From: Epichloe hybrida
Taxonomy: Eukaryota; Ascomycota; Sordariomycetes; Hypocreales; Clavicipitaceae
Assembly: GCA_019022495.1 (NCBI GenBank)
Contig: JAFEKR010000008.1
Span: 2,108,001-2,172,000, forward strand
Direction of reading: 5' to 3'
DNA: 64,000 nt
Shown: positions 25,800 through 37,985 of the stretch, piece after piece
How positions within the stretch are numbered: the first letter of the stretch is position 1
How the letters are laid out: every line of letters starts with the position of its first letter
The notes under the pieces: generated by a model
What the model saw: the letters and a program-made list of their open reading frames with translations, nothing else
The model's database searches: none
What the model was told of the DNA's origin: nothing
Made by a program: the position numbers and the translations under genes

Positions 25800-27460
25800 T
25801 AGCTAGATTTAAATACAAAGAAGCCATAGAATATCTACTTAGAACACACCTATACTACCTAGTAAGAAAGCCCTAAACCCATAGTACCTAAGTAGTAATC
25901 CAAACACTCTAACTATAGAACATAATAAGGCATAGTAAATACTACCTAACTAACGTAGCAACCCTAGATCTAGAAATAATAATAATTTAGACTAGCTACA
26001 GAGGCAACATAAGGTCGCATAAGCCTAGCTACGTAATGCCTGCTTAAGATAAGAGATCTTAGAAATAGAAGCGTAGCTTAAAGAAATAAAAGCAAACCTA
26101 TGATTAGCTAGATTAGGTAAAAGACCTATAATTACCCCTTAGACAGACACACTAATAAATCCCGTATTCCTAGGTTTCTTACCTAATAGTAAGTTTATAA
26201 TAAGCGTGTACCCGTAAAGCTTTATTAAGATATAGTATAAGGTACCTACATATAAGGGAGACACTCATAAGAATTTACAGGTATATCTATAGGATTTAAA
26301 TATGCTATTCTAGCTAGACCTAAGAACCTTCTAGGATAATAAAATAAAGGTAGCGTATGCTAGTAGCTACCTAGCTAATAACGCAAAGCAACAATAGATA
26401 CGTCACGTAATAGTGAATAGGATAGTTAACTATATAGCCTATACCTAGGATAAATTTATGTCTTAGCTAAACACTAGCATAATAGATAAAGACATAAGGT
26501 ACTTAGAAGCTACTAGGACGCTGCTAAACCTTAGGCAAAAGCATAATTAATCTTTCTAATCTTTCCTAAGACTCTAGACGAAGGTAGAAGCCAAATTACC
26601 TAACTAGATCCCCTTGCATCTAAGGATAGTGGTGTTCCTAAATAGCTTAAACAACGCTATAAGGCAGCATATAGTTAGCTAAGAGTTCCCTACGTCTTAG
26701 AGCTACCTATAGGGCTAAGGTAAAAAAGCTAAAGTTACGATGATATCTATGATAAAGAATTGTAATAGAAGCCGCGATAAAGAAGGTAGGAATAATAAAA
26801 GACAACGCTCTAGCTCCCTTACAAATAATTCGCAGCGAGGTTCCTAATAACAGGGCATAGGCTAGAAGCCATTTAAGTGCTACAAATACAGTAGCCCTAG
26901 ACATAGTTCTAATAGATATAAAGCAGCGGACTGCTTAATTTGTAAGAGTAATAAGCATACCACTAAGAAGTATAGAGATAGTAGTAACAAATCTTTAGAC
27001 CTAAATAAAATTCTAATTAATTTAGCGCAGGCCTAGGATAATAGTCTTGCTATGGAGAAACCTATAGATAAGAGAATAAGGATGCAGGTATCCCTACGGC
27101 AAGATAACCACTAGTTAGCAGTGCTAGCGCTATTTAATATAGGAGCGGAATATTTAATAATCTACCCTAAGCTACTATTAAAATAGGACTAAAAGAATAT
27201 AGTAAAAGCAGAGGTAATACTAGAAAGCGTAAGCAGGAATAAAATCCCGTACTAAGGAATTTTGCGTAAACTAGTTAAGGTAAAGGATAGCATAGGCTAT
27301 ATAAAGGTTTGCTAAGTTAGCTACTACGTCACTAATACTAGAGAAGGAATGCTCCTAGGAATAGACTAGACCCTAGAGTATAAACCTATAGTAATAGATT
27401 AGAAGCAGGGTTTTTAGAGGTTCCTAATAACTAAAGAATGTATTATATTTACTTTAGGTA
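25800..27460 (+). pseudogene. Gypsy-2 gag and protease relic
   Basis: This is collinear with 7300-8930. The knuckle segment at about 26879 reads CYKYSSPRHSSNRY then CLICKSNKH. The protease site near 27127 is ALFNIGAEYL, where both Asp and Thr of DTGA are altered. Short minus-strand ORFs here are chance frames. Confidence 0.75.
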
Positions 27461-27849
27461 AGTAATAACTACATAAGGTAGCAAAGCAGTCTTCTATTAC
27501 GCTATTACTAGTATTACTAAAAGTTAGAATAGTTAAACCTAAAGTAAAAGAGAGGGATACTAATGAAGTTTTATTAATAGATAATACACTAAGCAATAAC
27601 CTAACTCGTAACGTAGTTATAGCGATGGCGGAAGGTAATGTCTAGCCCCTAAAGAAGAAGAAACTTAGAAGCGTAATAGCGCTCTAGGCAGTGTTTTGCA
27701 AGGAGCTAGTAACGTTTATATAAGAAACAGACAGTAACGCACCCTAATAGCAAATCCTAGAGGAGTACGCGGAATTTGCAGACGTATTCTTAAAAGATCT
27801 AGCTAGTAAGCTTCCGGAACTTAGGGGCTACACTTATGTGATCGAATTA

Positions 27850-29170
27850 AAAGAAGGGAAATAGCTACTATAGGGACCTATATATAACCTAGCAGAAAAA
27901 GAGCTAGAGGTGCTTAGGGAGTACCTTACGAGTGCGTAGGAAAAAGAATGGATTAGAAGATTAACAAGCCTAGCTAAAGCCCCGATTTTATTTGTCCTGA
28001 AAAAATCAGGGAAATTAAGGCTTTATGTGAATTATAGGGGTCTTAACAAGATCACTATTAAGAATAAGGCCCCCTTGCTATTAATCTCTAAAATTCTTAA
28101 TTAACTAGCAGGTGCAAAAGTCTTCATGTCTTTAGATCTTTAAGAGGCATACCACTAGCTATGTATTAGTAAGGGCAATAAGTAGAAGACAGCGTTCTAA
28201 TGCCACTATAGGCATTTTGAGTACCTTATCATGCCATTCGGATTAGTAAACGCGCTAGCCACTTTTCAGGAATATATTAATAACACGCTTAAGGGACTTA
28301 TAGACGAATTCTATATTATTTACCTTAATAACATCCTAATATATAGCAGCGACCCCGTAAGACACACAGAGCATGTCAAAAGGGTACTAGAGTGACTTCA
28401 GGACGCGGATCTCTACATTAACCTTAAGAAGTGCTAATTTTCAGTATTATAAGTGAAATTCCTAGGGTTTATCGTGTCCAAAAAAGGTATTAAGATAGAA
28501 CCATTAAGGGTTAAAGCTATTATGACCTAGCTAATACCCTATAGCGTGTTTAATATTTAATTATTCCTTAGGTTTATAGGGTTTTACTAACGCTTTATAA
28601 AATAGTATAGTAAGGTAGTAGTCTTGCTAATAAACTATCTAAAGGGTGTTTAACTAGTGGAGTTTAAGCTAAAGCCTAGTAAACTCATGGTGTTTAGAGA
28701 ACTCTAAAAGAAGTTCTAGGAGGCACTAATCTTAGTGCACTTTAACTTACTTTACCTGCTAAGAGTAAAGATAAATATATCTAGTTACGTAATTAGAGCT
28801 ATACTCATAATATTAGTGCTAGGTAGCTAGCACCTAGTAGCGTATTTTTTAAGGAAGTTAACTAATATTAAGCTTTGCTACTTAACCCTAGACGCTAAGT
28901 TATTAGTAATCTAAGAGGCGTTTTGGGCCTAAAGACACTACCTTATATATTTAACTTACTAAATTACAGTTATAACGGACTACCTTAATTATAAGTACCT
29001 AGCCACGAAGCTAAAGCTATCTAGCAAGTAGGTAATAGCGTTAGATAAGCTCTATCTGTTTAATTTTAGGATTAAATATTATATAGGTAAGCTAAACCCT
29101 ACTAATACCCTATTAAGAAGAGTAGATTATATTAGTAAGGAGTATAGGGCAAAGGCTACGTCCTTGTAGC
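27850..29170 (+). pseudogene. Gypsy-2 reverse transcriptase and RNase H relic
   Basis: RT motifs run from 27984 ([12 protein letters not shown]) through FYIIYLNNILIYS near 28310-28350, again with YLDD changed to YLNN. RNase H sequence continues to about 29140. Stops replace Gln and Trp codons. Confidence 0.85.
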
Positions 29171-29799
29171 TACCTAACTTCTTAGCTAAGTTTGTAAATG
29201 CTAAGTAGTAAGGGCACTATATGTGCGATAGTGTAGTTACGGGCCTTAAGGTTACATCCCTTAGCGTAGTTAATAGTTTGTTATAAGATTACTACAAGGG
29301 CTATTCTAGCCTCTAGGGTTTTAAGAAAATATAACTTAATTATATTATTAAGGAACCTAATAGTCCTACAAAGCCTATAAGTAGTACACTAACTAGGTCC
29401 GCTAATTATAAGTAGTAAGGTCATGCCTTGTCTGTGTTATTTAATGTTTCCATAAGTCTAGCGAGCCTGTAGGTTAGGAGTCTAGCTAGGTTAGTAGTTA
29501 GCAAGTAATATAAGCGCCCCCTTAAAACGCTACTTAGCTATAATTTATCTATAAGTCTAAAAGCATACTATAAGCTAGCCACTTATAGCGGTGTTATAGC
29601 GAGAATACAGGTAGTCTAGCAAACCTCTTCTAAGTTCGTGCGTAACGCTTATCCTAAGTATATAGAATTAAAGACTCTAATTTAAGTTATGTTGTTTTAA
29701 GCATAGCAAGGTAATGACTTTACTATGGGTTAGAGGAAGCTACTTAGGAGCGGTGACCTAGAAGCATTATAGATATAGTCTATTAGGCCCTCTAAGCTA

Positions 29800-31108
29800 T
29801 TAATATTTAAGAATAGAGTTTTTATTCTAGTAGGTATAAGAAAGGAAGTTCTAATGCTCACTTATAATAACCTAGCAGCGGGCTACTAGGGAGTTAGTAG
29901 GACCCTTCGCTAAATTATAAACTAGTACTACTAGCTATTAATAAAGAAAGACACTAAGTTACATGTGTAAACTTACGTAAGCTATTAAACTTTAAAGCTA
30001 AGGCACTACAAACCTTATGGCAAGCTAGTAGCGCTACTAGTGCCTAATTAGCCTTTTTAAGAACTATTAATAGACTTTATTATAGGGCTACTACCTATGA
30101 AAGACATAAACTAGACTTACAATACAATCTTAGTTATTATAGACTATTTCACAAAGTATGGTATTTACATCCCCGTTTTAACACGCATAACTAGTAATAG
30201 GTTAGCTACTATATTCTTAAAGTATATTTTCAGGGATTATAGCGCTCTAGAGGGTATTATTATAAACTAGGGTTTAACTTTCACTAGCGGGTTTTAGACA
30301 ACTTTCTACCACCTTATTATAACTAAGCAGCAACTAAGCACCGCGTTCCACCCGCAGACAAACAGTTAGATAGAACGTCTAAACTAAGTTTTAGAGCATT
30401 ATTTAAGAGCCTTTACTTACTTTAACCAAACTAATTAGGCTAATAATCTTTTAATAGCATAGTTTGCATATAATACAAGCGTCTATTTAACTCACAGCTA
30501 CACCCTAGCTAAGGCGCTACAAGGCTATAACCCTAGGGGACCATAGTAAGTAGTTATAGATATTCCTATAGTAAATAACTAAGTAGAAACTTATGCTATT
30601 ATACTAAGAGATAGACACATAGTAATTAAGCAGCTTCTAAGTAACTTATAGGTCTAGTACGTAAAGCACTATAATAAGAAGCAGCCCTAATAAAGTTTAA
30701 TATAGGTAACTATGTTTTATTATTTATAAAGAACATTAACTTATGGCAACCTAGTAGGAAGCTAAGTATAAAGTACCTAGGCCCTTATAAAATCAAAAAG
30801 GTAATTAGTACCCACGGACTTATATATTAATTAAGGCTGCTACGCGAAACACGTTTACATAATGTTTTTAATATCACTAACCTTAAACTATTTATAGGGG
30901 ACCTATCTAGCATAGAAGACGCGTTCTTACTACAAGAGAACGTCACAGACAACAAGCAGGAGTTTAAAGTTAAGAGAATTATATTATATTAGTACAACAG
31001 GAGACGTTAGAAATACCTAGTTAAGTAGAAGGGCTATAATGCTTTAGAAAATTCTTAGGTAAAGAAAAAAGATTTTATTATAATAGATATTATTAAGGAT
31101 TATAAGCG
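29800..31108 (+). pseudogene. Gypsy-2 integrase and chromodomain relic
   Basis: This contains LLIDFIIGLLPMKDIN-like integrase core sequence (about 30065-30115) and a KYLGPYKIKKV module near 30770. The chromodomain at about 30960-31108 has EFKVKRI and KYLVK.KGYNALENS. It is collinear with Gypsy-1, including the interrupted codons. Confidence 0.85.
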
Positions 31109-31119
31109 ATAACTAAGCA

Positions 31120-33035
31120 GCTAGTTCACGGACATAAAGGTATATTCGATAGAGTTTAGATAGTAGTAGTGACATATAAAGAAAAAAAATCCAGATAATT
31201 TCTTAGATAACCTAACTCATAGCTACTTCACACCAATCACTCTATTAACACGTTAGGCGCCTAACCCTTAGTAGTCCTACCTATGCTAACAGGGGTAGAG
31301 GATTTATCCTTATTATTAGAAAAATCCCTCTCTCTATATATATATATATAAAGCTTACTAGGAAGGTCTAGCGGCCTAACATAAGTAGGAAGTGTAAATA
31401 TATTAGTAGTAAGCTACTAGTAAGTTAGTAAAGCTATAAGCTAGAGCGTAGGAGTATGTATAAATAGGAGGTTTTACGTAATAAAACGCAAGCTATTAGA
31501 AATATCCATCTAGACTTCTAGATTAATAGTATCACTAAGCAGCAACATAGTAACTTATTCGTTAGCGTCAGCCTCGCATGCAACTTCCGCTGTAAGCCAT
31601 GCTTGCCTTACCTAACCACACTTATTAGCATTTTTAGTGGTTAAGAGCGTATTATAAAGTTTACATTTTGCACGCATTAGACGCTAGTAGTATATTAGTA
31701 GTAACTAAGTTATAGAAACAGGGGATATATACATTATTAAGAAAGTATAGATTATTATTAGGATTACTATAAGCGTTAATACGCTTAAAGAGCGCATAGT
31801 ATAACTAGGTAAACCAAGTAGGACACTATTAGTGTGTTAGTATGCGTATTAGTAGTAAGAAAAGAGAGAACATACCCTAGAACAGTCTTTATTATTTCGC
31901 GAATAATATACGTATTTTATTAAGTTACCTACGTAAGTTAGCAATAACCTATAGCAAGATAGCAGTGAAGTTATACTTAGGGAATTAGTACACTCCATTA
32001 GGATAGATTTGCCCTCTATAAGATATTATGGCTTCACACTATTACTATCTTTAAAAGCAATTACCTACATTGCTACCTACTATATATAGCGTATATAAGG
32101 AATTTTTATTCTACTAGCACTACTAGCTATAAGTTAGCAGGGTAAGCGCTAGGGGGATATAGATATTATACTTATATAGAAATTTTAGAAGCTAAATATT
32201 TCTTACTAGAAGACTTTATAGGGGATAGCATAGGAGTTTTTACACTAGGGGGAGGTAGCAGCGGCGGAGTAGTTACTTATATTAAAGATATTATTAACTA
32301 CTAGTAAGTTAGTAGTAATATACTATAAGAAAACTTATAGGTAAAAGGCAAGAAACTAACGTTTTAGCGTTTAAGAGAATTTAAATATTTTAGATAAGGA
32401 TAGACGCGGATAATAAAGTAATACTATAAGATATTAGTAACTACTATAAGAGAAGCTATAAAGCTACTAGTTTATAAGTAAGGGTAACTTATAATACTAA
32501 GGGAGGATATAAAAGGAAGAAAAAGTATGTGAAAGCAGGGGAAAGTAAGCCTCTTTTATATTAGCCCTAGACCCCTAAGTAATTTACACGCTATGTGTAG
32601 CTAATCTAGGAATTATAATATTTATAGTTATAGCTACTACTAGCAGATACGCACGCTAGCTATGAACTCCTAGCAAGATTAACACAACATCCCTAATATC
32701 AGATAAGAAGTTATTTATTTTAAATAGCATATATTACCTTATCTATTTAACCTAATCACGAAACTTAACACTAGTAGTCTGCTTACTTAGCGCTAATAAC
32801 TCGTTAAATAAAGGTATGTATATTAGAAGTAATAAAGCAGTAAGTATGCAGCTACCTATAATCTAGTAATTATAAGAAGGGCTACCTAGACCCCTATAAT
32901 ATCTATCTTACTATTTAAAGCGGATGTAATACTACGCACTAATAGTATAGCTAGTAACATAGATATTACCATGGGTTATACGTAGTAAACACACACTAGC
33001 TAAGCAGCTCTTTACAATTAAGGATAATTATATAT
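31120..33035 (+). pseudogene. Unidentified 3' segment of Gypsy-2 (possible extra ORF)
   Basis: This is the counterpart of 12600-14505. Around 31990-32160 one frame is continuous apart from Gln-type stops and strongly hydrophobic (YYGFTLLLSLKAITYIATYY, then GIFILLALLAIS). A helical charged stretch (LREFKYFR.GQTRIIK) follows near 32370. No known family is recognised. Confidence 0.35.
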
Positions 33036-33048
33036 TAGGGGGGCAGTA

Positions 33049-33315
33049 TATTAGGGGCATAGAGGCTAGGGAGTCACGGATAGGATAGTTACATAATAGA
33101 GCCCTTAGATAAGCCCTGGATCACATAGATAACTAAGTAACTACTAGGTAGCTATATGCACGCAGTAGGGTATTTAGATAAGGACCGCCTATAAGAGTTA
33201 TAGGAGGTTAGAGTTTAAGACCTTTATGCACCTACCCCTAAGTAGCAGCTCTCTAGCTATGACTAAGAACCTCAGCCTTCACTCCGTTTGTATCTCTCCC
33301 ACCACAGTCGTGACA
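33049..33315 (+). repeat. Gypsy-2 3' LTR
   Basis: This 267-bp LTR begins TATTAGGGGCATAG, a RIP-altered TGTCAGGGGCACGG, and ends GTCGTGACA before target copy TTAGT. Confidence 0.93.
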
Positions 33316-33320
33316 TTAGT

Positions 33321-35509
33321 GCTTAGCCTAGGGCTTTATTTATAATAACTTCCTCTACTATAGAGGGATAATCACTATCTATACTAATAATTAGTAAATA
33401 TAGCCTCTAGAGGGTCTCCTTATTAGTACTAAAAGTATTAGGAGGGCCTCTTATTTAATTTTATAATAGTAATTACCTTATAAAGGTCTCTAGCAAGACT
33501 TTTAAAGCCTAGGGAGTGTATATATTTCACTATCTAATATTTAGGCACACTAGCTATAGCATTTAAGGCCTGCTTATAGAGCTTAGTATTTACTATTTTA
33601 GCAAGGTATAGTTCTCTATAAATCTTCTTAAGGGTTAATAATATAATCTTAAGGTAATTAAGCTTACTTTTATTAGGGTTCTTCTTAATTATATTCTTTA
33701 ATATTATACTACTCTATTAGTAGTAATAGAATTACTAGTTGCTTTCTATCTTAAAGTATTAATAGATATAGGTAATTATCTCTTTATAGGAATAGTTATT
33801 CCTAAAGAGGTAATTAAGGAAGTATTATTTAGCATTACCTATTAATATAATAGGGAAAGCCTTCTAATAATGCGTTTAAGGAAGGTTAATTCTATTATAC
33901 TTATTTTTAAAGAGCGTAATCTTTAGCGTTAAGAAGTTATATAGCTTCCTACTATAGTAGTTACTATCCTTATATATCTTTGTAAGCTCTAAGATTTTCT
34001 TTGTAATCTAATCTTTAGAGGCGAATTACTATAAAGGCACATTTTATTATAGATAACAGTCCCCTAGTTGTTATTAATAACAATCATTAGGATAAAGCTA
34101 TTAATTTAATAGCGATTATTATGGGGGCTCTTATAAAGGTTTACGTAGTCTTTAGGGTTAGGGAAAGTGGATTTTTAGGGTAGGTTATTAGGGCTATTAA
34201 TGTTAAGGCTCTAGGGGTTTGGAAGATTATGGTCTCTCTTATAATCTCTCCTATAACTAAAGAGGTATTAAAGTTTAATAAAGCACTTCTTTAAGGGATG
34301 CTAGGATTAAATATCCTAGGCCTTGCTTAATAAGAATGCTATAATCTTATAGAGAATTGCGTAATTCTTTAATAACTTCCTTTATAGCCCTTTTAAAGGT
34401 GTCTTTAGACTAGCCTTTAAAGTCTTCTTAGAATAATTCCTATAGGTTATTATCTCTCTAACCTTAATGCTTACTAAGGTTAATAAATCTTATAATCTAG
34501 TTATTAAGCTTAAGCTATGTAGTAGTCTCTAGATCTAGCTTAACGAATTCTTTCTAATTACTAGAGAAGTTATAAGTAAGTTATTAAAGGCATGAGGGTA
34601 ACTTATGCTCTTAGGGTCTTTTAGGGGTAATAGTTAGAGCCTTGCTATTACTAGTAGCCTTTACTCTTATAGAAGGTCTAAATTCCTCTGCTATCTTTAA
34701 CTATAAAAGGAACATTACTAATTTATTATTTTTACTACTAATTAAGCTCCTATGTTTGCCCGTTGCTATTATAAGGTTCTTCTTTTATATTTTAGGAGCG
34801 TTATTGCTCTAATAAAATTAGAAGATTACGAAAACAGGAAAAATAGAAGAAAAAGCAGTAGGAGTAGTAAAAGTAGTAATAAGAATAAATTAATAGAGAT
34901 AAAGAAAGTAATAGAAGTTCTAAAAGTAACTAGAAAATAATAGGAAAAGTAATAAGGGAATAATAGGAATTACCACTTCCTGTTTTTTATAAAAAAGAGG
35001 GATAGAGGTAATCTCTCTCTCTTACTAATAAGTATAGGGCAAATAGCACTAAGAGTAAAGGGGGCAAAAAATAAGTAGTAGATGCTTATAGGAAGAGATT
35101 AAAGGTCTATCGGAAGGTAATGTGTTAAAGGGGATTTAAAGGTAAGTTAGCTAGCTTAGCTAAGGTTATTTAACATTAGGTTTGAAATAAATGCCTTGTG
35201 GCAATAGATTTAGTTAGTTAGTTAGTTTTCTTGTAATAGACAATGAAATTAATAATTAATAATAATATCCTAGATAGATATAATAAAGTTATATCCCTTA
35301 GCCTAAGGGTTAATAGATTAATTCCTTAGAAGCCTAACAAGCCCGCAACTAGGATTCTAGTCTCTTCCTTTAGCACACTTATATAGTTATGCCTCTTTAC
35401 CACAATAACTATTACAGTATAACAAGGGGTAGTAGTAGTAGTATCTGTAAAAATGTCTTTTCTTATAATACCTAGCTTATCTATAGTTATAAAGTTAATT
35501 ACTAATTAG
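33321..35509 (-). pseudogene. Copia-A gag relic
   Basis: This minus-strand gag region is collinear in inverse orientation with Copia-B 38243-40220. It is low in complexity, with a Ser/Lys/Asn-rich stretch near 34800-34930. The small plus-strand frame there (34752-34940) is the antisense of this stretch and not a gene. Confidence 0.6.
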
Positions 35510-35769
35510 TATTAGTTACACTAAGGTCCTGCGCAAGTATAAGGGTAATCCTATATAATTAAAGTCAATAATAGTTAGTTAGCTAGCTAGGAAAGAGAGA
35601 GAAGAGAGGGAAAGTCTAGATACTAGAAAAGTAAGCGAAATCCGTATGTAAGGTAAAAGAGGGGGTAGCGAATTAATGCAGCTAATTATATTACGTGCAT
35701 CGCGCCGGACCCACACTTAGTCTAGTCTTTGGCCACGATTGAACCGATGAAGATCCGAAGGAATTAACA
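35510..35769 (-). repeat. Copia-A LTR (right)
   Basis: This 260-bp LTR partners 21207-21466. Target copy AATAC follows at 35770-35774. Several CpG-containing words survive in its right half. Confidence 0.92.
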
Positions 35770-36099
35770 AATACCCTAAACTAATATAATAAAATTAATT
35801 AGTAACTTAGAAGAAATAACTAGAAGTTAATAAAGTATATACTTAGTACTTATATATTATAATTAATAGGATAAAAACTTAAAAAAAGCTTAAATAATTT
35901 ATTTACTATTTAAACTAATTAAACATTACTTTTAGCTTTATAATTCTAAAGCTTTAAGAAGTTATATATACTAACTTTATATATCTCCTTACTATAATAT
36001 ATAAAGAAAGTATAAAAGATAGTAATATTTATAAAGTATTTATATATAACTAATAGTATTCATTAAATTAGGCTATATAACTAAATTAAGTTATTAAAA

Positions 36100-36700
36100 A
36101 AATTAAAACTTATGTTTAGTTATAATACTAGGACCCACTTTTATTTTATATACTATAACTACTTTAATAACTATATTAACTTTAATAAGCTTTATTATAA
36201 CTACTATAACTTATTTTAAAATATAATATTAAGACCCACTTTTATTTTATATACTTTAACTACTTTAATAATTATAATAACTTTAATAAGCTTTATTATA
36301 GCTAGTCAAACCTATTTTAAGATAAAATAATAAGACCCACTTTTATTTTATATACTATAACTACTTTAATAACTATAATAACTTTAATAAGCTTTATTAT
36401 AGCTAGTTAAACCTATTTTAAGATATAATAACAAGACCTACTTTTATTTTATATATTATAACTACTTTAATAACTATAATAACTTTAATAAGCTTTATTA
36501 TAGCTAGTTAAACCTATTTTAAGATAAAATAATAAGACTTACTTTTATTTTATATATTATAACTACTTTAATAACTATAATAACTCTAATAAGCTTTATT
36601 ATAGTTAGTTAAACTTATTTTAAGATATAATACTAAGACTTACTTTTATTTTATATACTATAACTATTTTAATAACTATAATAACTCTAATAAGCTTTAT
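36100..36700. repeat. About 100-bp tandem repeat inside hAT-2
   Basis: Six units begin AGACCCACTTTTATTTTATA or a variant, near 36130, 36233, 36332, 36426, 36535 and 36632. A further partial unit lies right of the TRIM at about 37050-37100, so the TRIM inserted into the array. Confidence 0.85.
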
Positions 36701-36703
36701 TAT

Positions 36704-37031
36704 TATTAAAATCAAAAGAGTAAACTAATCTAACTAAACCTAGGATTACAAAGCCTTATATATTTTAACACTCCCCCTGGAATTATATATCTAGGTGCCT
36801 TATTAGAGGTTAGGCTTATACTAGTAATTGAATTTCTTGTTATTATTTTTTCAGTAGGGTTTAAACCTATAACCTTGCCTTGTAGAGTAATGCTTTACTG
36901 TGGTAGGCGTGTATACTATAGTAAGCTATAAGCTTATAATCACTACGCTACTAGGCTTATAACCTGTTGAAATCAAAAGAGTAAACTAATCTGACTAAAC
37001 CTAGGATTACAAAGCCTTATATATTTTAATA
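36704..37031 (-). mobile_element. TRIM-like miniature LTR element, 328 bp
   Basis: Two 67-bp terminal direct repeats (36704-36770 and 36965-37031) begin TGTTGAAATC (RIP form TATTAAAATC) and end TTTTAACA. They are flanked by target duplication ATTAT (36699-36703 and 37032-37036). On the minus strand a polypurine tract CCAGGGGGAG (36771-36780) abuts the 3' LTR, so this is the coding orientation. The 194-bp interior has no ORF. It holds a GGTTTAAACC block and a TAGCGTAGTG block that resemble tRNA B- and A-box promoters on the minus strand. Confidence 0.8.
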
Positions 37032-37315
37032 ATTATAACTATAATAACTTATTTTAAGATATAATACTAAGACTTACTTTTATTTTATATACTATAATTA
37101 CTTTTATTATAATATTTAAAAATATAAAAGAGAAAGTTATTTTATTTTATTAATATTTTAAAAAACCTTAAAATACTAAATAATAAAAAGTCTAGCTTTT
37201 CTTATAGTAATTTACTTATTTATACTTATACTTATATTTTATTAATTTATTACTTATTTATTTTTAATTAAACTTTAACACTAATAATATTTTAAGTTAT
37301 ATCAAGAATATAAAA

Positions 37316-37622
37316 TATATATATATAAGCTATTATAAGCTATTATAAGCTATTATAAGCTATTATAAGCTATTATAAGCTATTATAAGCTATTATAAGC
37401 TATTATAAGCTATTATAAGCTATTATAAGCTATTATAAGCTATTATAAGCTTTTATAAGCTATTATAAGCTATTATAAGCTATTATAAGCTATTATAAGC
37501 TATTATAAGCTATTATAAGCTATTATAAGCTATTATAAGCTATTATAAGCTATTATAAGCTATTATAAGCTATTATAAGTTACTATAAGCTACTATAAGT
37601 TACTATAAGCTATTATAAGCTA
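37316..37622. repeat. 10-bp satellite (TATTATAAGC)n
   Basis: About 30 head-to-tail copies of TATTATAAGC with a few single-base variants near 37450 and 37580-37610. A short, more degenerate version occurs at the corresponding place in hAT-3 (about 47740-47840). Confidence 0.95.
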
Positions 37623-37639
37623 AGATAAATATTTTTACT

Positions 37640-37810
37640 AACACTACAAATGTAGTATTTGTAGTTAGTGTAGTTTATAAAAATAAATTTATAGTGTAAT
37701 ATAGTGTAGTTTTTTTTCTCTTATAGTTAGTGTAGTTTATAGTATAATGTAGTTTGTAGTGTAGTTACTATACTACACTACAAAAACTACACTACAATAC
37801 ACATTGTAGT
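37640..37810. repeat. TGTAG/CTACA subterminal array (hAT-2 right)
   Basis: TGTAGT words are followed by CTACACTACA complements, ending beside the CAATGCTCTG terminus at 37821. It resembles the arrays at the hAT-3 ends. Confidence 0.75.
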
Positions 37811-37985
37811 GCAATGCTCTGATTCTAGGTAGTAGCTTTAATTAATATACTAATCTATAAGTACTAATTACCTTTTTAATTTTATAAGGGCCTAAATACT
37901 TTATACTTAGCTTCCTACTAGGTTACTATAAGTTAATATTCTTTATAAATAATAAAATATAGTTACTTACTTTAAACTTTGTTAG

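Larger units (their letters stand above)
25496..33315 (+). mobile_element. Gypsy-2: Ty3/gypsy chromovirus nested in Copia-A
   Basis: It has 267-bp LTRs (25496-25762 and 33049-33315) and target duplication TTAGT (25491-25495 and 33316-33320). It is 7,820 bp long and collinear with Gypsy-1 from end to end. It is somewhat less mutated; for instance one zinc-knuckle Cys and the His survive at about 26879-26905. The RT block at about 27984-28080 reads [28 protein letters not shown] polypurine tract precedes the 3' LTR. Confidence 0.95.
21207..35769 (-). mobile_element. Copia-A: Ty1/copia retrotransposon with nested Gypsy-2
   Basis: It has 260-bp LTRs (21207-21466 and 35510-35769) and target duplication AATAC (21202-21206 and 35770-35774). 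Without Gypsy-2 it is about 6.74 kb. Its LTR is the inverse of the Copia-B LTR (37986-38242), so A (minus) and B (plus) are inverted copies of one family. RNase H remains lie at the left and gag at the right, all RIP-broken. Confidence 0.92.
20739..37821. mobile_element. hAT-2: non-autonomous hAT-like element with nested insertions
   Basis: The right end is CAATGCTCTG (37812-37821). The inferred left end TAGAGTATTA (20739-20748) is its RIP-altered inverted complement, CAGAGCATTG. Both ends carry arrays of TGTAG/CTACA words, as does hAT-3. Internal order also matches hAT-3: a left array, about 100-bp repeats, a TAAGCTATTA-type satellite and a right array. The flanking 8-mers do not match (GCTGCTAT against ATTCTAGG), so the left boundary or the pairing is uncertain. 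It contains Copia-A and a TRIM. Confidence 0.45.

Noticed and set aside
26707..26904. 65-codon minus-strand ORF
   Set aside because: It is antisense to the Gypsy-2 gag; chance frame.
27414..27596. 60-codon minus-strand ORF
   Set aside because: It is antisense to the Gypsy-2 protease/RT junction; chance frame.
34752..34940. 62-codon plus-strand ORF rich in Lys, Ser and Asn
   Set aside because: It is the antisense of the Copia-A gag relic; the same region in Copia-B is inverted and non-coding in this sense. Low complexity and no start context.
36840..36965. A functional tRNA gene on the minus strand
   Set aside because: Box-like motifs exist, but I could not form a convincing cloverleaf and the sequence is the interior of a TRIM element.
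37316..37622. CRISPR-like array
   Set aside because: Repeats are 10 bp with no spacers; this is a simple satellite in a eukaryotic genome.
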